NCBI GenBank assembly: GCA_902779395.1
Contig: CACZBK010000038.1
Span: forward strand, 1 to 41,615
DNA: 41,615 nucleotides
Origin: an uncultured Lachnospiraceae bacterium
GTDB lineage: Bacteria; Bacillota; Clostridia; Lachnospirales; Lachnospiraceae
Direction: 5' to 3'
How positions within the stretch are numbered: position 1 is the first letter of the stretch; every line of letters begins with the position of its first letter. The notes beneath the pieces were generated by a model, which ran no database searches, was not told where the DNA came from, and worked only from the letters and a program-made list of their open reading frames with translations. Of the stretch, positions 24,128-33,381 are shown one piece after another. Position numbers and translations under genes: made by a program.

Positions 24128-27100
24128 ATGGGGTTACATGATGAACAGGTAAAACAGACTAAACAGCGTCAGTCTCAGATACATACAGAAAAGAATAAAG
24201 AGGTATGGGAAGAAAAAAAGGTCCAGCCGGTCGACAGTTTTGCGGAACAGACTGTTTCTTCAGAGGCCCGGCAGTCTGCAGAAGAGGTCATAGCAGAGGG
24301 TTTTGAAAAAGTTACGGTACAGGCGGATATGGATCAGCTTGAGGGCGATATACCTAAACAGGCTGAATATGAAGTGATGAAAAATAAGCAGGCTGCGGCG
24401 GTATCCGGTACAGGAATACCATCGATAGAGCAGCTGAAAAAAGAGATAGAGTATAACAAAGTACAGACATTGCCGCCACAGCTACAGTCAGTACTTGATA
24501 AGATCGAAAGCTGGACAGGGAAGCTGAGTGAGGACTCATCTCTGCCGCTGGTACGTGCGGTAAAAAGTATCAGGTCGGCTTCTACCGAAGATGAGATGGG
24601 CCGGCAGCTTGCTGATCTGACAAAGGCAGCGCTGGATTACCGGAAAATGCGTGCAGGTTTCAGGTTTACATCATCAGGCAGGATGCGCCAAAGGGATGTA
24701 AATGAATTGATAAAGGCGATAGGAGGATATCTTCCGGAAGCCAGGGAGAGCTATGCGAAAAAGATCAGCGAAGCCTTGAAGGGTGGTGCATCCTCTGCAG
24801 ATGATATGCCCGAAAAGTACAGAGAGTTTTACAAAGAAAATACTGTTGTGCTTGAAAAGCCGGTGGATATGGATGAATATCTGGACAGTATATATGGTGA
24901 GAAATGTCGAGAGCAGAAGAATGCGGACAAATATCACAGAGAGCCGATCGGACAGGTGAAGCTGTCTGAAATGACGGCCCGGGAATTTGCGGATCAGTTC
25001 TCTCAGGATTATAATGACACACTGAGCAAAGAAGAACGAGAAGAGGAACTGAAGAACAGGAAGTCTCCGTTGTATGCAAAGCAACAGAATAAAGAAAAGC
25101 TTCTGTCGATCGCAGAAGCTGAGAAGATCGAATATGATGATAATCTTACAGAAGAGAAATTTACACTGCTGATAGATGACTATATGAAGATAGACATCAA
25201 GGGGCTTGATCTTTCATCGGATAAGGCGATTGTAAACAGCGCATCGCGTATGGAGGCTATGGTTCAGAAGAATCAGCGCTTTACAGAGGCAATAAACAAG
25301 TACAAGGAGAGATATAAAAAATTACCGGAAGATACAAGGAGATATCTTGAGAGACAGATAAAATCAGTCACGGCTATAACCTCATATTACCGCGTATGCA
25401 AGATGATCATTACCGATGATCTATACAGTACCAGACTGGATAAGGAGCTTTCGCTCGGAGCCAAATACAGTGAAGGATATGAGAAATACAGGCTGTCTGT
25501 TCTTTTGATGTTAAAAATGAAGATAGAGCAATCTTTGGCCGAGGTCTGTCCGGAGGATGCAGATGTAGTTAATGCGACAATGTCTGCAAAAGATACATAT
25601 AAGCTTGATTTTACGGTAGAGAAAGAAAAGGCTGAAGCATTACAGAAGGAGCGTGCTAAACTCTTATCGGGTTATGCGAATCATGAATTTGAAAAATCTT
25701 CTTATACTCCGTCTACGAAGAACAGTATTCATCATGAAGTGCTGAAGGGATATGTTCAGGGGACAAAAGAAAATGATGTGCTCTCTGTAAAGGGAGAAAC
25801 AGTTGTGGATGGAATAAAGCAGGATGATGACTTTTTCAGAAATGTATGTAATTTATCTAATCTTCACTCGGTAAATGGCCTGGGTATGGCAAAGCAGGAA
25901 CTTTCTGATATGGTGTCGGATCTTATGTCAGAGTCGCAGACTCAGGTTACAAGAGGTGTAAAAAAATTAAGAGACCTCTTTGTAGCGCACGGCAGATATA
26001 TTGTTGATAAATACGGCAGCGCTTTTATGTATCTCAGACCGGACGAGGCTCTGGAGCATGGGGAAGAGATAAAACAGGATCTGTGTCTGCTGACTAATCT
26101 TGTGGAAGGTTTGGCTTTTTTTAAGAGATGTCCAAGTATTTATGAAAACAGTGAGCTCTGGCATGAAATGGAAGATATAGCTCAGAAATTATCTGCCATT
26201 TCATGCTTTAATATGGGTAACGCTTCAGCGGCAAGAAGAGATAATTATGATGAAGAAGAAAATGTATGTTTCGGCGAGGCCGGTGTATTGAGCATTGTCA
26301 CTGACGCCTGCACAGGAAATATGGTTAACGCCGGTAATGCAGTCGCGATGTTTGAAGCGAATAGTACTCTCACAAGGCTTGAAACCATGACCAAAGAGCA
26401 AAAGGTCAAATGGGAAGGAACGCGATCCGAAGCAGAGCTGAAAAAGGCACAGGAGCTTTCAGCCCTGGGCGAGGCAGCGTATGTTATAAAAAAGCAAAAG
26501 GAAGTTCCTCCGCTGACATCCAAGGAAGCGGCGAAGGTTAAACACGATGTGGCAAAGGCAAAGCTGAATTCTGCCGCACAAAGTCTGCCGCCTCTTAGGG
26601 AGCTTACACTTGATAATGTTAACTCGATGCTTGAAAGCTGGAAGGATGCTCGTATACAATGGGATGCTGTCAAAAGATCTGCTGAGCTGACAGAGGAAGA
26701 AAAGAAGCAGTACGAGGATTTTGCTAAAAGGTATGATCTCATGGAGGAATACCTTGATGCATACAGTACCGCAATACGTCATCCCGGCTTTGTCAAGCTG
26801 TCGTTAAGGGGATGGTCGCTTCCTGCTGACGGTTCTCTTGAACCGCAATTTACAGCACATATGCTTTCGCTATATATGAATGGCGGAGCAATGACGCTTT
26901 CACCTGATGAGGTTGGGGCATGTGAAGCACTGAGGGATGTGGCAGAAGCCTGGATAAAATGTGTAGGAAGAGTTGATTCAGAGGTAAGGGCGGTAAGAGA
27001 GGCTTATTATGGTAATGCTGAAAAAGATAAGACGAAATCCGGGGCTCAGCTTGCGGCTGAAGCTACTATGAACGCCGAAAAATACAACGGATATATTACT

Positions 27101-27817
27101 GCTAATATGGAGGCTTATGCAAAAGAAAACAATGTGGAGCTTCACGGCGTCACGGGCAGAAAACTTAACGTACTGATGACAGCTGCCTCGGTACTGGAGG
27201 GGGTATCACTCGATGAATGTAAAAAGCTTTATACCGGCCTCTCAAGCAATTTTGAGAAGCTGGAAAAAACACCGGAAGCTGTGACGGCAAAAGTAAAAGC
27301 ATCAGAGATGATACTGGATGTTTTAATGAATATTGATTTCTCGACTATTCATCTGGATGATGAGAATATATTAGAAAATGCCGGACCGGCTGTAGTGATG
27401 ACCAGATTTGGCATGGAGGTGGATGATCTGTTCAAGGATTATCTTAAGATAAGGGAGTCCGGTATTGTAAAGGATATGAAGTTTAATGATGATCAGCTGG
27501 TGGAGCTTAAGGGGAGATATGAGGCATTAACAGCATTAAGCCCGCTGTTTGTGCAGAAGCTTAAGATAATGGAAAATGCTCAGGCAGATACTCCGGAGGG
27601 GAAAGAATTGATGAAACTTGATTTTGAAGGCTTGAATGCCTGGCTGCCTGCGCATAGAGATGCCGATCCGTCACTTATAGAGTTTGCCAATAATCTGTTT
27701 TCGTTAAAGCAGTCTGAGATGCTTTTCAGCCTGGAACATAATGGCGCTCAGCCTTCTGTTGATGTGATCCTTAAGGAGAACATAGAACTGGCGAAAAAAG
27801 ATCTTTTTTCCGCTTAA
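24128..27817 (+). CDS. Giant helical protein, candidate effector/substrate of the ATPase system
   Basis: 1229 residues, strongly helical and charged, without signal peptide or membrane segment. It begins MGLHDEQVKQTKQRQ; the 80-aa protein at 1460 also begins MGLxD. The segment LADLTKAALDYRKMR then SSGRMRQ (about 160-187) aligns with modules in the 769-aa and 412-aa proteins, at a similar distance from the N-terminus. A distinctive block near 415-440, SVTAITSYYRVCKMIITDDL, may start another domain. Further domains include a Cys-containing block near 695-740 (ISCFNMGNASAARRD, ENVCFGEAG). No catalytic motif is evident. AGGAGG precedes the ATG. Size, composition and pairing with a GNAT gene suggest a delivered or structural protein; it could also be a cytoskeletal scaffold. 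Confidence 0.65.
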   Translation: MGLHDEQVKQTKQRQSQIHTEKNKEVWEEKKVQPVDSFAEQTVSSEARQSAEEVIAEGFEKVTVQADMDQLEGDIPKQAEYEVMKNKQAAAVSGTGIPSIEQLKKEIEYNKVQTLPPQLQSVLDKIESWTGKLSEDSSLPLVRAVKSIRSASTEDEMGRQLADLTKAALDYRKMRAGFRFTSSGRMRQRDVNELIKAIGGYLPEARESYAKKISEALKGGASSADDMPEKYREFYKENTVVLEKPVDMDEYLDSIYGEKCREQKNADKYHREPIGQVKLSEMTAREFADQFSQDYNDTLSKEEREEELKNRKSPLYAKQQNKEKLLSIAEAEKIEYDDNLTEEKFTLLIDDYMKIDIKGLDLSSDKAIVNSASRMEAMVQKNQRFTEAINKYKERYKKLPEDTRRYLERQIKSVTAITSYYRVCKMIITDDLYSTRLDKELSLGAKYSEGYEKYRLSVLLMLKMKIEQSLAEVCPEDADVVNATMSAKDTYKLDFTVEKEKAEALQKERAKLLSGYANHEFEKSSYTPSTKNSIHHEVLKGYVQGTKENDVLSVKGETVVDGIKQDDDFFRNVCNLSNLHSVNGLGMAKQELSDMVSDLMSESQTQVTRGVKKLRDLFVAHGRYIVDKYGSAFMYLRPDEALEHGEEIKQDLCLLTNLVEGLAFFKRCPSIYENSELWHEMEDIAQKLSAISCFNMGNASAARRDNYDEEENVCFGEAGVLSIVTDACTGNMVNAGNAVAMFEANSTLTRLETMTKEQKVKWEGTRSEAELKKAQELSALGEAAYVIKKQKEVPPLTSKEAAKVKHDVAKAKLNSAAQSLPPLRELTLDNVNSMLESWKDARIQWDAVKRSAELTEEEKKQYEDFAKRYDLMEEYLDAYSTAIRHPGFVKLSLRGWSLPADGSLEPQFTAHMLSLYMNGGAMTLSPDEVGACEALRDVAEAWIKCVGRVDSEVRAVREAYYGNAEKDKTKSGAQLAAEATMNAEKYNGYITANMEAYAKENNVELHGVTGRKLNVLMTAASVLEGVSLDECKKLYTGLSSNFEKLEKTPEAVTAKVKASEMILDVLMNIDFSTIHLDDENILENAGPAVVMTRFGMEVDDLFKDYLKIRESGIVKDMKFNDDQLVELKGRYEALTALSPLFVQKLKIMENAQADTPEGKELMKLDFEGLNAWLPAHRDADPSLIEFANNLFSLKQSEMLFSLEHNGAQPSVDVILKENIELAKKDLFSA

Positions 27818-27822
27818 GCTGA

Positions 27823-28608
27823 TCATTGCAGCCATTTAGCCATATATATGACATATTTTCCGGTTGCGCCCAGCTTCGGATATCCGAAATCTGCGGGATC
27901 TCCGGTAATGGTCTTATCATTTTCGATCACAAAACATTCGATCTCATCGTCAGCCGCCATGCTGCAGATCTCTTCTGCATCAATAGGGGCATTGGCGGAT
28001 ATAAGATCAAGGAAGGGTGTATCGTAATTCCAGCGCGCGATTATGGCTTCCCTTCCGTATACAGTAAGTATATCGGCTGTGTATTGTCTGTTGAATTCCA
28101 CCATGGACGCCGGAAAGGCACATTTGGGAGCATAATCCATTGCAACGACACCATCAGCCGAAAGGATGATGTCGCAGGCGTCTATCACGTCCTGGGGCAG
28201 ATGATAAAGATTTTCTGAGCGTGTATATTGTCTGTTCAGATATAGTTTTCCGTTTCCTATAAGTAACAGACCGGTAAAGCCGGTGATGATAAGAGCACGC
28301 TGCCAGATCTTTCTGAATTTCTGCATCGCATGGATGATCGCATAGCAGACCACTGCTCCGTAGGGGATAAGCCATAACTGGCGGTAGTATATCTCCTGAT
28401 CCAGTATCAGGTGCATGGAAAGCCATGCGCTGACCGGAAAGAGGAATACGGCAGCCAGAGCTGCAGGCAGAGCCACAAACAGCATACGTTTTACCCTGTC
28501 TCTTTCAGCTATCCCCAGATATATCAGGGCAGCTATAAAAAGCAGGAAATACAGACTCAGTGAATTATATTCTTTTAAGATAAGTAAAGTGGCTTTAATT
28601 GTATCCAT
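27823..28608 (-). CDS. Membrane protein with C-terminal extracytoplasmic domain, possibly half of a GT-C enzyme
   Basis: 261 residues. About three hydrophobic helices (near 15-35, 40-62 and 78-96) and a fourth near 105-122 are followed by a soluble C-terminal domain of about 135 residues, containing GVVAMDYAPKCAFPASMVEFNRQYTADIL. That layout resembles the last helices plus outer domain of GT-C-fold glycosyltransferases. The gene starts 4 nt after the 347-aa gene stops, and that gene supplies the missing first helices and acidic motif. The two may therefore form a two-subunit or split enzyme. No catalytic residue can be assigned here. The ribosome site is weak, consistent with translational coupling. 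Confidence 0.6.
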   Translation of the reverse strand: MDTIKATLLILKEYNSLSLYFLLFIAALIYLGIAERDRVKRMLFVALPAALAAVFLFPVSAWLSMHLILDQEIYYRQLWLIPYGAVVCYAIIHAMQKFRKIWQRALIITGFTGLLLIGNGKLYLNRQYTRSENLYHLPQDVIDACDIILSADGVVAMDYAPKCAFPASMVEFNRQYTADILTVYGREAIIARWNYDTPFLDLISANAPIDAEEICSMAADDEIECFVIENDKTITGDPADFGYPKLGATGKYVIYMAKWLQ

Positions 28609-28612
28609 TATC

Positions 28613-29644
28613 TCATCGCTTTATGATCATGTATATCACTCCGCCTGTCAAAAGCGGCAGGCATGCTATGATAAAAGGTATCAGTGTAAGCAGGGCGGTT
28701 TTAAGTTTTTTCGTCTTTACAAAAGCCGTGATGCCAAGTACAAGTCCTGCACATCCGTAAAGTATCGTAAGCAGATAGACTGCCGTGCTCGTACAGAAAA
28801 CTGCGCAGAGGCCAAGCAGCAGACACAGAGGTAATGTATATTTTTTTCTTGTATACAGATCGTAAATAAAACAGAATGCCAGGGGAACGATGATATTGCC
28901 AAAGATCGCCTTACCCTGCCAGGTACGGGTATACACGAATGTCTCGGCTGTATACAGAGAAATATTGGAGTGCAGATACCAGAGTCCGATAAGAAGAACA
29001 AAAACGGGACGCCATTTCTTGTCTTTGATGATCCGTTCGGAAAGCATGGCATATATACCGTACATGATCGTGAGGATATACGGAGCCATTATACTGTGAT
29101 CTATAGCCGCAGGATGAAGACCGCTGACATTTGAAAGCCATGCGATCCACATCGGAAGAGCGCCCAGGGCATGACGTCCTTCAACTTCAATGTAAAAACC
29201 ATTGTTGACATCCCTTCTGAACATGGTATCTGTTTTTAATGTAATGGTAGACTGGGCCACATAATATGAATCATCTCCGTCATAATGCTGAAATAACACA
29301 AAGAAGATACACTGTATGGCAAGTAATATGAGTACAGGAAGCCAGGGAAGAAGCTGCATAAAGACTTCTTTGATCCCGGGTTTTTTATATTCTTTATTTT
29401 TCCTTTTCAGGGCTATCTTTACTGCTCCGGCAAATACAAGGATGAGCAGAAGTACCTCATAGACGATACACATAACTGAGAATGAAGAACTTGAGATGAT
29501 AAAAGGAACGGATACAAGCTCAAAAAGGCCCCACATAACGGTCAGGCCAAGAACAAAGCGCTCTGCAGCAAAACTGTCTTTACGGCTTATCAGTTCCGAT
29601 ATCAGGCAGGGACATAAGATAAGTATTAGTATTGTATTCATCAT
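28613..29644 (-). CDS. Multi-pass membrane protein, DUF6077/GT-C-like
   Basis: About 343 residues from ATG 29644. An upstream in-frame ATG at 29656 would begin almost at the predicted transcription start and lacks a ribosome site. It has eight to nine hydrophobic helices. A loop, FQHYDGDDSYYVAQ (near 120), has the acidic pattern typical of the first outer loop of GT-C glycosyltransferases, which use lipid-linked sugars. GRHALGALPMWIAWLSNVSG and YTAETFVYTRTWQGKAIFGN follow. From memory it resembles DUF6077 proteins common in Lachnospiraceae. The C-terminus is unusually early (ends GGVIYMIIKR), and the next gene starts 4 nt later with more helices. Likely role: cell-envelope polysaccharide or protein glycosylation. 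Confidence 0.65.
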   Translation of the reverse strand: MMNTILILILCPCLISELISRKDSFAAERFVLGLTVMWGLFELVSVPFIISSSSFSVMCIVYEVLLLILVFAGAVKIALKRKNKEYKKPGIKEVFMQLLPWLPVLILLAIQCIFFVLFQHYDGDDSYYVAQSTITLKTDTMFRRDVNNGFYIEVEGRHALGALPMWIAWLSNVSGLHPAAIDHSIMAPYILTIMYGIYAMLSERIIKDKKWRPVFVLLIGLWYLHSNISLYTAETFVYTRTWQGKAIFGNIIVPLAFCFIYDLYTRKKYTLPLCLLLGLCAVFCTSTAVYLLTILYGCAGLVLGITAFVKTKKLKTALLTLIPFIIACLPLLTGGVIYMIIKR

Positions 29645-29663
29645 TCCACTGAGCATAAAAGAT

Positions 29664-29669
29664 ATTATA
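29664..29669 (-). promoter_or_regulatory. Extended -10 promoter for the GT-C-like gene pair
   Basis: The minus strand reads TGCTATAAT, an extended -10 (TGnTATAAT). The predicted start near 29657 leaves a short leader before ATG 29644. No clear -35 is visible, as is usual for extended -10 promoters. Confidence 0.5.
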
Positions 29670-29726
29670 GCATAAAAAAGCTTAAAAAGGAAAAACAGAG
29701 CATATTTCAGATAGCTGCAGATAAGT

Positions 29727-31433
29727 TTAACGGAGAATGAAACCTTCTTTTAGATCATCTCCCGCAAGATGAAGACCTTCGACCATCTCAGGGGTACCGG
29801 GAAAACAATAATACCCGGTCTGGTTTCCTTCTAGCGGCATATATACATCAAGCCCGTCTATATCGACCGTATAGCAGTCGAAATCATCGTAATCCCTTTG
29901 CAGAAGATAATAGGGAGCGTCAAGGCAGGAACATATGTATTTTACCGTGGCGAAGCATTTGTAGGATAAAAACAGTATGAGCAAAACAGGGAAACAGCGT
30001 CTGATAAGGCTTCCGACGGATCTGCTTTTCGGGCTCTTTTTTATCAGTATATCCGCAAGGTCACCAAACATGAGCGGAGGCAGTAAAAGAAGAAATCCCA
30101 TACCGTAGCGTACCAGCGGTGAGGCTATAAGCCAGAAGAGGAAGGCTGATATGGCAGTGAGTTCTATCATATGCAGTACCTTAAAAGCTTTACGCAATGC
30201 TATACTAAGCGGAAGGATAAGTATTGATGTAAGGCAGATGATCACGATGATAAGGTCGCTTTTGCCAAGAGTTGAAAGCCAGTGGGGGAACCACTGTGAA
30301 AAAGGATAATGGGCGGCTTCGGCATAATTATAGCCTTTTCCGAAGGCGGCGATGAATTCAGCGTCCAGATTGGTAACTCCGGCGGGAACTTTCCAGGCAG
30401 GATCAAAAAGATCCAGTGCTGTGGAAGGATAGAGGAGCCTTCCGGACAGAAGGTAATTCCGGATAAAGAGCGGAAGTGATATTATCAGGCTGAGACCGGC
30501 ATAAAAAAGCAGTCTTTGGGCTTTTTTGTTTTTTATAAGCATATATACAGGAACAAGGATCAGTATGACAGCGGGAGCAGCCGAAAGTTTAAGGGTAGGG
30601 ATAAACACACAAAGCAGTGCCGGGAAAACATATGATTCTTCGCTGCAGAGGCTCTTATCCTTTTCGCATTGCTCATATATATCCAGTGCCTTGATCATAC
30701 AGAATATAAAAGCGATCATGGTAAAGTAATCGGAGGCCGGAGCTACCAGTTCATCATAGACATTGAAGATATAATAAAATCCACCCAGACGGGCGAAATC
30801 GGATATGCGGATCTCTTTATCACTGAAAATGTGGAATACCCTCAGGCATTTGATAAGAAGCAGCAGGGCCAGAAAGCCCTGTACCGTATGAAAGGACCTG
30901 ATCCCCAGAAAAGAAAAGCTGTAAAGAGCGGAGAGGGCAAAGCTTGAACTGTTGTATCCAAGCCGGACATGCAGTAAAGCCAGGCCTTTAACAACGCCGA
31001 ATTCTTCTATCCAGCGTATGGATTGCCCATGGTAGAGATTTGAATCATAATGAAAGTACCCGCGTGAAGTGCCGTAGGATACGATAAGAACAAGGAAGCA
31101 AATGAGTGCAGCAGCAGACAGTCTTTTTTTTCTCCCTGAAGGAAAGCCGAAAAGAGAGCTTTTTAAACGACCGGACCTGATCAGAAAAAACACAGCTGCC
31201 GCCGTTAATATCAAAAGGAGGATATCAGCCGCAAGGCCGACTTTATAAAAGAGGCTGAAGATCTGTGCATATACCGTTGAAAGCATGATACCGAAGAAGC
31301 AGTGATCTTCGGGCTGCAGAAGCTTTAAAGAGGTATCTGACCTTTCCTTGCCGGAAAGAATACAAAAAAATGCAGCTCCGCAAAAGAAAGTGGTGATAAA
31401 CAGATACACCCATATCAACAGTACAGAAACCAT
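29727..31433 (-). CDS. Polytopic membrane protein, LIC_10190/GT-C-like
   Basis: 568 residues with about 11-12 hydrophobic helices and a short C-terminal tail. The first large outer loop holds GTSRGYFHYDSNLYHGQSIR and GVVKGLALLHVRLGYNSSSF. These resemble a family of putative glycosyltransferase membrane proteins known from leptospires and many other bacteria (LIC_10190-like; from memory, not searched). AGGAGG is 5 nt before the ATG. It is followed by the 347-aa gene on the same strand after about 80 nt, which has its own promoter. The three membrane genes probably act in envelope polysaccharide assembly, each with a GT-C-like architecture. Confidence 0.65.
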   Translation of the reverse strand: MVSVLLIWVYLFITTFFCGAAFFCILSGKERSDTSLKLLQPEDHCFFGIMLSTVYAQIFSLFYKVGLAADILLLILTAAAVFFLIRSGRLKSSLFGFPSGRKKRLSAAALICFLVLIVSYGTSRGYFHYDSNLYHGQSIRWIEEFGVVKGLALLHVRLGYNSSSFALSALYSFSFLGIRSFHTVQGFLALLLLIKCLRVFHIFSDKEIRISDFARLGGFYYIFNVYDELVAPASDYFTMIAFIFCMIKALDIYEQCEKDKSLCSEESYVFPALLCVFIPTLKLSAAPAVILILVPVYMLIKNKKAQRLLFYAGLSLIISLPLFIRNYLLSGRLLYPSTALDLFDPAWKVPAGVTNLDAEFIAAFGKGYNYAEAAHYPFSQWFPHWLSTLGKSDLIIVIICLTSILILPLSIALRKAFKVLHMIELTAISAFLFWLIASPLVRYGMGFLLLLPPLMFGDLADILIKKSPKSRSVGSLIRRCFPVLLILFLSYKCFATVKYICSCLDAPYYLLQRDYDDFDCYTVDIDGLDVYMPLEGNQTGYYCFPGTPEMVEGLHLAGDDLKEGFILR

Positions 31434-31471
31434 AATACCTCCTGACGGTAAAGCTATGCGTCATGCCGTCT

Positions 31472-31500
31472 ACTATAGCATATTACAGTGTTTTATTCAA
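31472..31500 (-). promoter_or_regulatory. Sigma-A promoter of the 568-aa membrane protein gene
   Basis: On the minus strand, TTGAAT (31500-31495) and TATAGT (31477-31472) have a 17-nt spacer, and TGC precedes the -10 (extended element). The start falls about 30 nt before the ATG at 31433. Confidence 0.6.
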
Positions 31501-31515
31501 CGTGGGAGAAAACGC

Positions 31516-31544
31516 TTGACAAAAGAATGTCCGGAGCGTAGAAA
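31516..31544 (+). promoter_or_regulatory. Candidate promoter of the histidine phosphatase gene
   Basis: A perfect TTGACA (31516-31521) with TAGAAA (31539-31544) 17 nt downstream. TATATT (31544-31549) is an alternative -10 at a less usual spacing. Confidence 0.5.
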
Positions 31545-31575
31545 TATATTATTTTGAGAAAAGAGGAATATGCAT

Positions 31576-32130
31576 ATGTTATATATAATACGCCACGGAC
31601 GCACAGACTGGAATGATCAGCACAGGCTGCAGGGGAGGACAGATATCCCGCTTAATGAGGATGGAAGGAAGATGGCGCAAAAAGCAGCGGAAGAGATAAA
31701 AGACGTGCATTTTGATATCTGCTTCTGTTCTCCCCTGAGCAGGGCTTCGGAAACCGCGCAGATCTTATTAAAAGACAGAGATATACCGATAGTATTCGAT
31801 GAACGCCTTGTTGAGATGGGCTTCGGAGAATATGAAGGAATATCAGGATATTTCGACGGTATCGATTCGCCTGTAAGTGCCTTTTTTATGAATCCGGAAA
31901 GATACAGTGCTCCCATTGCAGCGGGGGCGGAGAGCATGGATGAGCTTTTTTATCGTACCGGTGAATTTCTTAGGGAAAGGGTCAGGCCGGAAATTGATAA
32001 GGGCAGGGATGTGCTGATAGTAGGACACGGAGCGATGAACAGTGCGATCATCAGTCAGGTAAAAAAGCTGGCCCTTAAGGATTTCTGGAGTGCAGGCATA
32101 GAAAACTGTAAATTGATGGAGTTATTATAA
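31576..32130 (+). CDS. Histidine phosphatase (phosphoglycerate mutase-like) family protein
   Basis: 184 residues from ATG 31576. AGAGGA lies 8 nt upstream of it but only 2 nt from the alternative ATG 31570, so the later start is preferred. It begins with YIIRHGRTDWN, containing the phospho-accepting RHG histidine. FCSPLSRASETAQIL, the acid residue region ERLVEMGFGEYEG and the second histidine motif IVGHGAMN follow. This is the complete catalytic set of the branch that includes phosphoserine, fructose-bisphosphate and cobalamin-pathway phosphatases. The substrate cannot be read from sequence. It is a single gene between divergent membrane-protein genes and the GGDEF operon. Confidence 0.9.
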   Translation: MLYIIRHGRTDWNDQHRLQGRTDIPLNEDGRKMAQKAAEEIKDVHFDICFCSPLSRASETAQILLKDRDIPIVFDERLVEMGFGEYEGISGYFDGIDSPVSAFFMNPERYSAPIAAGAESMDELFYRTGEFLRERVRPEIDKGRDVLIVGHGAMNSAIISQVKKLALKDFWSAGIENCKLMELL

Positions 32131-32152
32131 GCTTTATTTATCCGTAAAAGAA

Positions 32153-32161
32153 TGATATAAT
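32153..32161 (+). promoter_or_regulatory. Extended -10 promoter of the GGDEF operon
   Basis: TGATATAAT matches the extended -10 (TGnTATAAT) and lies about 33 nt before the TTG start at 32194. The -35 region (TTTATT at 17 nt) is weak. Confidence 0.55.
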
Positions 32162-32193
32162 CTCTTTACGAACGAAAAGGGAAGGATAAAAGC

Positions 32194-33381
32194 TTGTCTG
32201 AGTATTTTATTTACTATTCGTCCATAAACATAGTAGGTGCAGTAGTTTTTTTTATCATGCTCATGCACGATAAGATGAGCATTGACCGTCAGGAGAAGAT
32301 GCTTAAGTACGATAATGCGCTTACTTCTTTCATGCTGTATTGTTTTTCTGATGCGATCTGGTCCGGGGTTGATTCCGGAGTATTTCCCGTTAACAGCTTC
32401 ACTGTTCTGGCAACCGATTTTTCCAATTTTGTCATAATGACGGCAATTACCTATAACTGGCTCCGCTATGTGATGTCGGTGGAACAGATACGTAACAGGA
32501 ATGACAGGGGGGTACGGATATCCCTGATGCTTCCTTTTGCGATATCGGTCGTTGTGCTCGTAGTCACTTATATAGTGGCGCCCGGTCTTCTTATAGATGA
32601 TAAGCTTAAGACCAGAGGATTATTTGATGTATTTATGGTCACTATTCCGTATATCTATATTATTGCTGTTATCGTATATGCCGTAAAACAGGCTTTGAAG
32701 GAGGATAATCCCGTAGAAAAGAGAAAACACCTCTACATTGGTTTTTTCCCTCTTATGGTGGTTGCCGGAGGTTTGATCCAGATGATATTTATGCCGAAAC
32801 TGCCGGTGTTCTGCTTTACGAGCACTATATTGATGTTATTATTCTATATCCAGGCGATAGAAGCGCAGATCTCTACAGATCCTTTAACAAAACTCAATAA
32901 TCGGGGGCAGTTGTTTCGTTATATATCTCAGGAGAGCAATCTTCGTGTGAACGGAAGACTTACCTATGTGATAATGATGGATATCAATGATTTTAAGATG
33001 ATCAATGATATCTTCGGCCATTCTGAAGGGGATGCGGCCCTGATCCTGGTGGCCCGGGCGCTTATGAGTGTTGTCAAAAAACATAATATACCGATATTCC
33101 TGGGACGATATGGCGGTGATGAGTTTGTGATGATAGTTCATCCTCTGGACGAGAAAGAACTTAACGGACTTGTCACGGAGATCCGTAAAAGCATTAAGGA
33201 AAAATGCCTGAGTAACGAAAAACCCTATATCCTGTCAACGGGAATAGGTTATGATGAGTATTCTCAGGGTGAAGAGAGCATCCAGGCATGCATTGCGCGT
33301 GCCGACGAAAAACTCTACAAAGATAAAGAAGAATGCAAAAAGAACGGTAATACGACGTTGAGAAGGGAGGAGCAGAGATGA
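32194..33381 (+). CDS. Membrane-bound diguanylate cyclase (GGDEF)
   Basis: 395 residues. The TTG start is supported by GGGAAGG about 8 nt upstream and the absence of an ATG before the second helix region. Six to seven hydrophobic helices fill residues 5-225. The GGDEF domain follows: DPLTKLNNRGQLFRYI, MMDINDFKMINDIFGHSEGD (metal and substrate residues) and the active site GRYGGDEF (GGDEF at 307-311). These are the features of an active enzyme making cyclic di-GMP from two GTP. The RxxD inhibitory site usually found just before the GGDEF loop is absent, so product inhibition may be lacking. It overlaps the next gene by 4 nt (ATGA), linking c-di-GMP output to that surface protein. Confidence 0.92.
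   Translation: MSEYFIYYSSINIVGAVVFFIMLMHDKMSIDRQEKMLKYDNALTSFMLYCFSDAIWSGVDSGVFPVNSFTVLATDFSNFVIMTAITYNWLRYVMSVEQIRNRNDRGVRISLMLPFAISVVVLVVTYIVAPGLLIDDKLKTRGLFDVFMVTIPYIYIIAVIVYAVKQALKEDNPVEKRKHLYIGFFPLMVVAGGLIQMIFMPKLPVFCFTSTILMLLFYIQAIEAQISTDPLTKLNNRGQLFRYISQESNLRVNGRLTYVIMMDINDFKMINDIFGHSEGDAALILVARALMSVVKKHNIPIFLGRYGGDEFVMIVHPLDEKELNGLVTEIRKSIKEKCLSNEKPYILSTGIGYDEYSQGEESIQACIARADEKLYKDKEECKKNGNTTLRREEQR

Noticed and set aside
27794-27809. Palindrome AAAAAAGATCTTTTTT at the end of the 1229-aa gene as a terminator
   Set aside because: It has no loop and no GC stem, so a stable RNA hairpin is unlikely; it codes for Lys-Lys-Asp-Leu-Phe.
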